Assembly (NCBI GenBank): GCA_963627215.1
Contig: CAVGAH010000021.1
Location: 1 to 25,148 of the forward strand
DNA length: 25,148 nucleotides
Direction: 5' to 3'
DNA from: CAKQOE01 sp963627215
Lineage (GTDB): Bacteria > Bacillota > Clostridia > Peptostreptococcales > Anaerovoracaceae
The notes beneath the pieces were generated by a model. That model did no database searches and had not been told where the DNA came from. It saw nothing but the letters and a program-made list of their open reading frames with translations. Positions within the stretch are counted from its first letter, which is position 1. Every line of letters begins with the position of its first letter. Positions 1 to 5,825 of this stretch are shown in pieces. A program made the translations under genes and the position numbers.

Positions 1-5
1 TTCAT
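1..5 (-). CDS. First codon of a gene running off the left edge
   Basis: Only an ATG (5 to 3) and two further bases are inside the window, so the product cannot be named. The start is convincing because a full AGGAGGT Shine-Dalgarno site sits at 20-14, eight bases before the ATG. The stop codon of the small ORF at 19-153 overlaps this site, so the gene is probably the second cistron of that transcript and translationally coupled to it. Confidence 0.7.
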
Positions 6-13
6 TTCTGGTT

Positions 14-20
14 ACCTCCT
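14..20 (-). promoter_or_regulatory. Strong Shine-Dalgarno site overlapping an upstream stop codon
   Basis: AGGAGGT read on the minus strand, 8 nt before the ATG at 5. The TAG stop of the upstream small ORF (21-19) shares two bases with it, so ribosomes finishing the small ORF would release on the next gene's start site. Confidence 0.75.
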
Positions 21-153
21 AAATTTTTTCTGTCTGCTTGCTTTGGAACACTTTGTAAGTGTTTTCCACTAGACCTTCCGGCGGGAACCGGATGCGGCGG
101 CAGCTCCTGATGCAGTATTCTTTCAGCGACATTCCGTGTGATCCTCTGCCCAT
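19..153 (-). CDS. Small ORF (44 aa, or 37 aa from an internal ATG), leader peptide or small protein
   Basis: An open frame runs from ATG at 153 to TAG at 21-19. An internal ATG at 132 has the better ribosome binding site (GAGGA at 146-142, 9 nt spacing) and would give 37 residues beginning MSLKEYCIRSCRR. The product is basic, has two cysteines four residues apart in its N-terminal part, and no membrane segment. I do not recognise a family. Support for it being real: it lies between a good promoter (188-217) and the next gene, has its own ribosome binding site, and its stop overlaps the next gene's Shine-Dalgarno site, as in coupled cistrons or leader peptides. Against it: the length is short enough to arise by chance. 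Confidence 0.45.
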   Translation of the reverse strand: MGRGSHGMSLKEYCIRSCRRIRFPPEGLVENTYKVFQSKQTEKI

Positions 154-187
154 ACGCGCAAGCCCTCCCTCCTGTCCGTTATGGTCT

Positions 188-217
188 ATTATACCAGCCC
201 CCCCCCCCTAAAATCAA
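188..217 (-). promoter_or_regulatory. Sigma-A-type promoter with an 11-G tract in its spacer
   Basis: On the minus strand a -35 TTGATT (217-212) is followed after 18 nt by a perfect -10 TATAAT (193-188), preceded by TGG as in extended -10 promoters. The spacer contains eleven consecutive G (plus-strand C at 198-208). Predicted transcription starts near 181 and reads the small ORF at 19-153 and then the gene at the left edge. Homopolymer runs in a -35/-10 spacer change length by slippage and tune promoter strength in known phase-variable genes; one base fewer would give the optimal 17 nt. Confidence 0.65.
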
Positions 218-252
218 GGCAATCCGGGAGGTCGCCTCACCTCACACACATA

Positions 253-270
253 ATTTTTTATATAAAAAAT
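253..270. repeat. 18-bp perfect AT palindrome
   Basis: ATTTTTTAT is followed directly by its reverse complement. It lies upstream of the promoter at 188-217 and downstream of the export-protein terminator. It could be a protein-binding site or part of the terminator tail; nothing in the sequence decides. Confidence 0.35.
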
Positions 271-282
271 ATCGCATAAATG

Positions 283-329
283 AAAAATCGCCGGAGCTGT
301 CGGCCTGTATCGGTCGAGCAAAAGCTCCG
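283..329 (-). terminator. Probable intrinsic terminator of the export-protein operon
   Basis: On the minus strand CGGAGCT (329-323) pairs with AGCTCCG (298-292) around a long loop, and a T5 run follows within a few bases (287-283). It lies about 45 bp beyond the stop of the gene at 374-853. The loop is long, so the call is moderate. Confidence 0.5.
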
Positions 330-373
330 ACGGTTTGATCGTTACTTATCTTGCATATATCAGTTATCAGCGT

Positions 374-853
374 TTAAAACAGCGCTGCCACGACGCCGCG
401 TGTGAGGCATGTGACTATGGTCGCTGCGATGAGCACGCCGAGGGTTATCGATGGCATAGCGCGCTTCAGGCGCATATCCAGTATGGCTGCGATGAGCGCG
501 CCTGTCCAGGCTCCTGTGCCGGGCAGCGGGAGCGCTACGAAAAGGCACAGTCCGAACGTCTGGTATTTTATTACATTTTTGCTTTTCAGGTGCGCTTTCT
601 TTTCAAATTTCTCAACGAGCGCGCGCGGTCTGTTGTACTTGCGCAGCCAGTCGAATATGTGTCGTATGAAGAGTATTATGAACGGTACCGGCAGCAGGTT
701 TCCAAGTATGGCTGCTACCGCCGTGCTGACCGGGTCGAGTCCGAGCGCCGTTCCGAAAGGGATGCCTCCCCTGAGCTCAACGACAGGCGCCATCGACATA
801 AGGAAGGTCAGCAGGACTTTGCCGATATAGTCTGCTTCTAATATTGCTAACAT
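374..853 (-). CDS. Small multidrug export family membrane protein (COG2426 type)
   Basis: The 159-residue product is almost entirely hydrophobic. It carries the family signature MAPVVELRGGIPFG near residues 20-33 and a second conserved stretch PLPGTGAWTGALIAAIL in the C-terminal half. Together these identify the Sm_multidrug_ex family of small integral membrane proteins. The family name comes from a proposed drug-export role, and the real substrate is generally unknown. Length is normal for the family. The ATG at 853 has CGGAG five bases upstream, placed in the 15-bp gap after the MBL-fold gene, so the two genes are very likely co-transcribed. A terminator-like hairpin follows. Assignment to the family is confident; the transported compound is not known. 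Confidence 0.85.
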   Translation of the reverse strand: MLAILEADYIGKVLLTFLMSMAPVVELRGGIPFGTALGLDPVSTAVAAILGNLLPVPFIILFIRHIFDWLRKYNRPRALVEKFEKKAHLKSKNVIKYQTFGLCLFVALPLPGTGAWTGALIAAILDMRLKRAMPSITLGVLIAATIVTCLTRGVVAALF

Positions 854-868
854 CTATACTCCGATCTT

Positions 869-1546
869 TTATACAAAATGCAGTAATACAGCCGCGCGTC
901 CCGCGCCGTCAAGGTCGATGCAGACTGTATCGCCGCCGGCCTGTACATATGCGTGGCGGTCGGCCACCTTTACATTGTTGCCGTCAGCTTCGTATCTGAT
1001 GATATCGCCGCTGAGCGCGTTCATGAACGTGTCCGGCGTGTCTATAACGTCATAGCCTCTGCCGTCGCGGTGGAAATGCATAGGGATCATGAGCTTTGCG
1101 CCTGTCGCTTCTGCGATATGCGCCGCCTGAACGCCGTCTATAGTATAGAAGCCGCCGACAGGTATCATAATGATATCTGCGCCCTTTACTGCATCAAGCT
1201 GCTCGTCTGACAGCTCGTGGCCGAGGTCGCCGAGGTGCGCCAGGCGCACGCCGCCTGCTTCTATTATCGTTATTTTATTCCTGCCTCTGAGGGCGCCGCC
1301 CTCCGGGTCGTGGAACGTGTCTACCGTAGTTACCCTGAACGGCGATCTGCCCGGCTGTGCGATGATCCTTACCGCGCCGAAATATCCATGATCGTCGTGG
1401 TCATGGCTCGCGTACACCTCGCCTGCTTCAAGCGAGAGCTCCGGGTAGCCAGGTACACCTTTGTAAGGGTCGATGACTGCTGTATGCTCGCCGCATGCGA
1501 ATTCAAAGCACGAATGTCCTCTCCAGGTTATCTTTAAGTCTTCCAT
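869..1546 (-). CDS. MBL-fold metallohydrolase (UlaG-like, COG2220)
   Basis: The 225-residue protein carries the metallo-beta-lactamase metal motif at residues 48-53 (SHDHDDHG, giving His48, His50, Asp52, His53). Further likely ligands are Asp107 in HLGDLGH and His157 in PMHFH. The compact single-domain layout and the opening TWRGHSCFEF are typical of the UlaG/YtkL-like Zn-dependent hydrolases (COG2220). Members act on varied substrates, so no reaction is assigned; it is probably cytoplasmic, as no signal peptide is seen. The ATG at 1546 has AAGGATG eight bases upstream. The downstream gene starts 15 bp after its stop, so both form one transcript. The 95-bp gap to the upstream aminopeptidase gene contains a GC-rich hairpin. 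Confidence 0.85.
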   Translation of the reverse strand: MEDLKITWRGHSCFEFACGEHTAVIDPYKGVPGYPELSLEAGEVYASHDHDDHGYFGAVRIIAQPGRSPFRVTTVDTFHDPEGGALRGRNKITIIEAGGVRLAHLGDLGHELSDEQLDAVKGADIIMIPVGGFYTIDGVQAAHIAEATGAKLMIPMHFHRDGRGYDVIDTPDTFMNALSGDIIRYEADGNNVKVADRHAYVQAGGDTVCIDLDGAGRAAVLLHFV

Positions 1547-1601
1547 TTTATATCATCCTTATTTAACGCTATGTGAAATACAGTAATGCGCGGCTCTTTC
1601 C

Positions 1602-1616
1602 GGCCGCCCGGCGGCC
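1602..1616. repeat. GC-rich hairpin, copy A of a two-copy motif
   Basis: GGCCGC-CCG-GCGGCC forms a 6-bp stem with a three-base loop and is followed by CCCAC. A related hairpin with the same CCG loop and the same following bases is at 18567-18581, with one stem pair changed on both sides. It lies between the aminopeptidase stop and the MBL-fold start. No T run follows on the minus strand, so it is not a standard terminator. Confidence 0.45.
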
Positions 1617-1641
1617 CCACACCACTGCATGATCTATTCAT

Positions 1642-3075
1642 TTATTTTTCAAGAAACGCCTTGTAGCCCTTGTACGCCATGTAGATGTCGTACTTGCTGG
1701 CAGACTCGTAAGGCGAGTGCATAGAATGGATAGGCACTCCGCAGTCGAGCACGTCCATGCCTCTGTTTGCGAGGATGTATGCGATAGTTCCGCCGCCGCC
1801 CTCGTCTACCTTGCCCATCTCTGATGACTGGCATGTAACGCCTGCTTCCTTGAACACGCCGCGGACGTAGCCGACGAACTCTGCGTTTGCGTCAGACGCG
1901 CCTGATTTGCCGCGCGCGCCTGTGTATTTCTTGAGGCTGATGCCCTTTCCCATGAACGCTGCGTTGCGCTTTTCCATTACCTCAGGGTAGTTAGGGTCAA
2001 ATGCCGCCGTAACGTCTGCTGAGAGCGCTCTTGATGCTGAAAATGTCCTCTGCAGCGCGTAAGGGTTGACGATACCTGTTTTTTCCAGAATATCCATCAG
2101 AAAAAGCTCGAAGTTGTGCGATTCCATTCCTGTGTTTCCAACACTGCCTATTTCTTCCTTATCTGACAGTATGCATACCGCTGTTCTTTCAGGCGCTTCT
2201 GCGGCCTTTGCCATTTCTGTGAGCGCTATGAATGACGGATAAGCGCATACTCTGTCGTCCTGACCGTATGCTGCTACCATGCTGCGGTCTATGCCAAGCG
2301 AGCGCGCCTTTGAGGCAGGGACTGCTTCTATCTCGGCGCTTCTGAAGTCTTCTTCTTCCATGCCGTATTTTTCCTTGAGGATGGCGAGTATCGCTGTCTT
2401 TACAGGGTCGCTGTCGGCGTCCTCTTCAGGCATCGAGCCGATAAGGATGTTGAGGTTTTCTGCCGGAACGCCCTCTGCGAGCTTCTTTGCGTTCTGCTTA
2501 GCTGCGAGGTGCGGAAGCAGATCTGTTACGAGGAATACAGGGTCGTTTTCGTCCTCGCCGATCTTAACGTCTACTACTGTGCCGTCTGTGAGCGCTACTA
2601 CTCCGTGGAGTGCGAGAGGAACTGTAGTCCACTGGTATTTCTTGATTCCGCCGTAGTAATGAGTCTTGAGCAGTGCGAGGCCGCTGTCCTCGTAAAGCGG
2701 GTTCTGCTTGAGGTCGAGTCTCGGCGCGTCGATATGGGCGCCTACTGCGTTGAAGCCGTCTGTGAGCGGCTGCTTGCCTATTACTGCGAGGTAGATCGAC
2801 TTGTTTTTGTTTATGCCGTAGACGCAGTCGCCCGGCTTGAGGTCGGATGCAGCATTAATATTTTTGAATCCGGCTGCGTCAGCCATGCTGACTATAGTCT
2901 TTACAGCTTCTCTCTCTGTTTTTGCTTCGTCGAGGAATTTCATGTAGCCCTCGGCGAAGTCCATGATCTCTTTTTTGAGTTCAGGAGCTGCGTCCTGCCA
3001 TGTTGAATTCGCTTTCTTCTTTTCGTCTTTTGATCCTTCTGCAGCTGCTTCTGCTGCTTTTTCCATTTCTGACAT
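1642..3075 (-). CDS. M18-family zinc aminopeptidase
   Basis: The 477-residue protein matches the M18 (aspartyl aminopeptidase/aminopeptidase I) family, which removes N-terminal residues from peptides in the cytoplasm using two metal ions. Visible motifs: GAHIDAPRLD at 112-120 (ligand His114, with Asp116), GQDDRVCA near 271 (bridging Asp), DKEEIGS at 305-311 (catalytic and ligand Glu), SADVTAAFDPNYPE near 352 (Asp354) and the final ligand His in SMHSPYES near 453. The first ~25 residues are rich in Glu, Lys and Ala and likely disordered. The ATG at 3075 has AAAGGGG upstream at normal spacing. The 190-bp gap to thiI upstream is filled by a structured repeat, which would form the 5' leader of this gene if transcription starts above it. 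Confidence 0.92.
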   Translation of the reverse strand: MSEMEKAAEAAAEGSKDEKKKANSTWQDAAPELKKEIMDFAEGYMKFLDEAKTEREAVKTIVSMADAAGFKNINAASDLKPGDCVYGINKNKSIYLAVIGKQPLTDGFNAVGAHIDAPRLDLKQNPLYEDSGLALLKTHYYGGIKKYQWTTVPLALHGVVALTDGTVVDVKIGEDENDPVFLVTDLLPHLAAKQNAKKLAEGVPAENLNILIGSMPEEDADSDPVKTAILAILKEKYGMEEEDFRSAEIEAVPASKARSLGIDRSMVAAYGQDDRVCAYPSFIALTEMAKAAEAPERTAVCILSDKEEIGSVGNTGMESHNFELFLMDILEKTGIVNPYALQRTFSASRALSADVTAAFDPNYPEVMEKRNAAFMGKGISLKKYTGARGKSGASDANAEFVGYVRGVFKEAGVTCQSSEMGKVDEGGGGTIAYILANRGMDVLDCGVPIHSMHSPYESASKYDIYMAYKGYKAFLEK

Positions 3076-3125
3076 TTTTTATCCCCTTTCCGTTTTTATT
3101 TATTTTATGATGCCGGCCGGAGGCC

Positions 3126-3233
3126 TGTGGGCGCAACAGGCAGCGTTGCTGCCTTCCTACGTCCGCTGCGCGGACTACGCTGTCGCATTTTACAATGCAG
3201 CCAAGGCTGCGTAAAATGCGCGGTGACGCGCGG
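3126..3233. repeat. Three-hairpin repeat, intergenic copy with flanks
   Basis: The 83-bp core is 3135-3217. Hairpin 1 is GGCAGC-GTT-GCTGCC (3139-3153). Hairpin 2 is GTCCGC-TGC-GCGGAC (3161-3175). Hairpin 3 pairs CGCATTTTAC (3184-3193) with GTAAAATGCG (3211-3220) around an inner GCAGCC/GGCTGC stem. GCGC borders both ends (3131-3134 and 3218-3221). A second copy of the same core length is at 20895-20977, with about 71 of 83 positions identical. The outer flanks TGTGGGCGC and GGTGACGCGCGG occur joined, without the core, at 19402-19422. The copy lies between thiI and the aminopeptidase gene. No protein is encoded, so it would be a non-autonomous, MITE- or REP-like element. Confidence 0.8.
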
Positions 3234-3265
3234 GAAGCTTTGCGGCGCAGCCGTTTATTACGTTA

Positions 3266-4453
3266 TTAATATTCCGGGTCTATGACTACTGTGTCGCGTG
3301 TTTCGAGCGCTGACCGGATGAGCGCTTCCACGTCGAGCTTTGATTCTGACTCGAGTATTTTTTCCAGCTTTGGCTTTGTTACCGGGTGCTTCGGCAGGAA
3401 TACCGTGCAGCAGTCCTCGAACGGCTGGATGGAAGTCTCGAATGTTCCGATCTTCTGGGCTATCTCCATGATGTCCACCTTGTCGAACGCTATGAGCGGT
3501 CTCATGACAGGGATGTCTACAGCGTTGTCTGTAACGACGAGGCCCTGTACTGTCTGGCTGGCTACCTGTCCGATGTTTTCGCCTGTGATGAGCATGTCGC
3601 AGTGGTTATGGCGCGCTACTCTCTCGGCGAGCTTCATCATGAAGCGTCTTGAAAGGATAGTCATTTCGTCCTCAGGGCAGTGCTCGCCTATCGCTTCCTG
3701 GATTTCCAGTAAATTTATGGAATGGACTTTTATGCGCCCGCAGTAGCCTGCTACGATGCGCGCCAGATCATGCACCTTGTCGCGCGCTCTTTCGCTCGTG
3801 TACGGATAAGAATGGAAGTGAACGGCCTCTATCATCATGCCGCGCTTTGCCATCATCCATGCTGCTACAGGGCTGTCTATACCGCCTGAAAGGAGTATGA
3901 GACCCTTGCCGTTCGTGCCGAGCGGAAGGCCGCCGAAGCCTTTTATCTTATCGGCGAATATGAACGAGCCTTTCTTCCTGACGTTCACGTACAGTACGCA
4001 GTCAGGGTTATGCACGTCTACCTTGAGGACCTTGCACGCCTTGAGGACGGCGCCGCCGACTTCCTTTGCGATGCGCGGTGATTCCATAGGGAACGTCTTG
4101 TCCGCGCGCTTTACTTCTACCTTAAATGTCTTTATATCGCGCTTGTTCATCAGGTCGAGCATGTATTCGCCCGCCTTCTGCTCTATGGCGCCTATCTCAG
4201 ACTCTACTTCTACAGCGTGGCTGACTGACGCTACGCCGAATACCTTTGAAATGTCTGTGATGACTGCTTCAACGTCGTACTCCGCAGGGGTGTGTACGAA
4301 TATAAGGCCTTCCCGGCGCTTTACCTCTGCGCTGTCGTACTTTTTGAGCGCCCTTACGATGCGCTGAACGAGCACCCGCTCGAAATACGGCTTGTTCATC
4401 CCCTTAAGAGCGACCTCGCCGCACCTTACTATAAATGTATTCTTTTCTTCCAT
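3266..4453 (-). CDS. thiI: tRNA 4-thiouridine synthase ThiI (short form)
   Basis: ThiI adenylates U8 of tRNA and transfers sulfur to it, giving s4U; in some species it also serves thiazole synthesis. The 395-residue product has an N-terminal ferredoxin-like/THUMP region (about 1-170), a PP-loop SGGIDSP at 189-195 for ATP, and GENIGQVASQT near 291-301, all typical. It ends soon after the EDCCTVFLPKHP segment (Cys348, Cys349), so it lacks the C-terminal rhodanese domain of the E. coli enzyme, as in Bacillus. The start chosen is the ATG at 4453, with AAGGAG at 4469-4464; an in-frame TTG at 4480 would lie upstream of that site. A cysteine desulfurase gene ends 99 bp upstream and is the likely sulfur donor. 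Confidence 0.95.
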   Translation of the reverse strand: MEEKNTFIVRCGEVALKGMNKPYFERVLVQRIVRALKKYDSAEVKRREGLIFVHTPAEYDVEAVITDISKVFGVASVSHAVEVESEIGAIEQKAGEYMLDLMNKRDIKTFKVEVKRADKTFPMESPRIAKEVGGAVLKACKVLKVDVHNPDCVLYVNVRKKGSFIFADKIKGFGGLPLGTNGKGLILLSGGIDSPVAAWMMAKRGMMIEAVHFHSYPYTSERARDKVHDLARIVAGYCGRIKVHSINLLEIQEAIGEHCPEDEMTILSRRFMMKLAERVARHNHCDMLITGENIGQVASQTVQGLVVTDNAVDIPVMRPLIAFDKVDIMEIAQKIGTFETSIQPFEDCCTVFLPKHPVTKPKLEKILESESKLDVEALIRSALETRDTVVIDPEY

Positions 4454-4505
4454 GTATTGGATTCTCCTTGCAATATTCAATAATGTATATTTAAAGCTTA
4501 GCAGA

Positions 4506-4532
4506 GCACTGACAAGCTCGCTTGATCAGTGC
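4506..4532. repeat. Stable inverted repeat between the desulfurase gene and thiI
   Basis: GCACTGACAAGC pairs with GCTTG-A-TCAGTGC across a 2-base loop, giving about 12 bp with one bulged A. It lies in the 99-bp gap between the desulfurase stop (4553) and the thiI start (4453). On the minus strand no T run follows directly, so it may be a processing or stabilising hairpin or an attenuator rather than a full terminator. Confidence 0.5.
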
Positions 4533-4552
4533 GGCGCGTATTTTTACTTATC

Positions 4553-5740
4553 TTAACGCTTACAGCCTTTTTTGTTCGCAAGCCCAAGCATCCTGCGGTT
4601 GCTCGCGACTGCTTTTTTGAGCTTTTCTATCGTATAGTCTATTTCTTCTATTGTATTGTACGGCGAAAGGCTGAAGCGAACTGCACCCTCTATCTCGTCA
4701 GGCGTGAGCCCCATAGCCGTCAGCACATGGCTGCCGCCCTTTTTGTGTGACGAGCACGCTGATCCTGTCGAAACGTATATGTCTGACTGCTCGAGCATGT
4801 GAAGCAGTACTTCTCCTCTCGTACCGGGGAAGCTGATGTTAAGTATGTGCGGCATACAGGCTTTTCCTGCATTTACCGGACTGTTTACCTTTATATCGTC
4901 TATTTCAGACGTAATTCCCGTAAGCAGTCTGTCGCGCAGCTCTGTCACTTTCCTGTAATTATCTGACATATTTTCAAAAGCTGCGCCTGCAGCAGCGCCG
5001 AAACCGGCTATGCCCGGAACGTTCTCAGTTCCTGAACGCATGCCGTGCTCCTGACCGCCGCCTATCAGATACGGCGGCAGATGGAGATCCTTCCTGACGT
5101 AAAGCAGGCCCATTCCCTTAGGTCCGTGTATCTTGTGCGCGCTGGCGCTCAGCAGGTCTATATGCGATGCGTCTGCGTTTACAGGTATCTTGCCGTATGA
5201 CTGAACGGCGTCGCAGTGGAATACTGCCTTTGACGACTTCTTTTTTACGAGCGCGCCTATGTCGGCTATCGGCTGTATCGCGCCTGACTCGTTGTTTGCG
5301 TGCATTACTGAGACGAGTATCGTATCATCGTTTATTGCTGATGCGAGCTCGTCCATGTTTATAAAGCCGCGCTCATCAACGCCTATATACGTTACCTCCG
5401 CGCCCTGCTGCTTCAGGCGCTTGAAGCACTCGAGCACTGCAGGGTGCTCTATCTCAGTCGTAATTATATGATTGCCCTGACGGCGCAGCATCATGTATGC
5501 GCCGAGTATGGCAGTATTATCCGATTCTGTGCCGCCTGATGTGAAATATATCTCGTCTTCTTTAGCGCCCGCTGCGGCTGCGAGCTTTTTTCTGGATGCT
5601 TTTACCACCTTTTCAGAATTTACACCTAAACGGTGTAAAGAGGACGGGTTCCCAAATGAATTTTCTGCTGCGTCGATCATGGCGCGCGTTACTTCCTCGC
5701 TCTGGCGCGTCGTCGCGCTGTTATCAAAATATGCGAGCAT
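4553..5740 (-). CDS. Cysteine desulfurase (NifS/IscS family, ThiI partner)
   Basis: This PLP enzyme takes sulfur from cysteine as a persulfide and passes it to an acceptor. The 395-residue protein opens with YFDNSATT, has the PLP-binding lysine in SASAHKIHGPKG (Lys203), the His of EIEHPAV (about 99), GGGQEHGMRSGTEN at 227-240 and the persulfide cysteine in STGSACSSHKKG (Cys329). The GSACSSHKKG context fits the NifZ/YrvO-like desulfurases often encoded beside thiI. No IscU or other iron-sulfur scaffold gene is nearby, so sulfur supply for tRNA thiolation is the likely job (inference). The ATG at 5740 has AAGGGGG about 13 nt upstream, a rather long spacing. A perfect GC hairpin at 5772-5798 lies just upstream in its leader. 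Confidence 0.93.
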   Translation of the reverse strand: MLAYFDNSATTRQSEEVTRAMIDAAENSFGNPSSLHRLGVNSEKVVKASRKKLAAAAGAKEDEIYFTSGGTESDNTAILGAYMMLRRQGNHIITTEIEHPAVLECFKRLKQQGAEVTYIGVDERGFINMDELASAINDDTILVSVMHANNESGAIQPIADIGALVKKKSSKAVFHCDAVQSYGKIPVNADASHIDLLSASAHKIHGPKGMGLLYVRKDLHLPPYLIGGGQEHGMRSGTENVPGIAGFGAAAGAAFENMSDNYRKVTELRDRLLTGITSEIDDIKVNSPVNAGKACMPHILNISFPGTRGEVLLHMLEQSDIYVSTGSACSSHKKGGSHVLTAMGLTPDEIEGAVRFSLSPYNTIEEIDYTIEKLKKAVASNRRMLGLANKKGCKR

Positions 5741-5771
5741 GTGTGTTTCTTTTCCCCCTTGTAATACGAAC

Positions 5772-5798
5772 GTAGGGGCGGCCTGCGGCCGCCCCTAC
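5772..5798. repeat. Perfect 12-bp GC hairpin (intergenic palindromic repeat)
   Basis: GTAGGGGCGGCC and its exact reverse complement are separated by TGC. It lies between the RNase Y stop (5826) and the desulfurase start (5740). No T run follows on the minus strand, so it is not a canonical terminator. From memory, similar GTAGGGGCGGCC palindromes occur as dispersed intergenic repeats in gut Firmicutes; only one copy is seen here. Confidence 0.6.
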
Positions 5799-5825
5799 AG
5801 ACGATTTTTACTGCTTATTATTTCG

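Noticed and set aside
1..180. A known riboswitch class in the leader of the left-edge gene
   Set aside because: I compared it by eye with the TPP, c-di-GMP-I, THF, fluoride and ZTP patterns and found no conserved core; a small ORF explains the region better.
335..841. 168-codon open frame on the plus strand opposite the export protein
   Set aside because: It lies fully antisense to a recognisable membrane protein family, has a composition rich in Arg, Tyr and Cys, and lacks a ribosome binding site.
2509..3006. Long plus-strand frame opposite the M18 aminopeptidase
   Set aside because: Mirror of a well-conserved coding region; no start signal and no recognisable protein.
3126..3233. Repeat as the ordinary terminator of thiI
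   Set aside because: No T run follows any of its stems on the minus strand, and the same core occurs inside a coding region.
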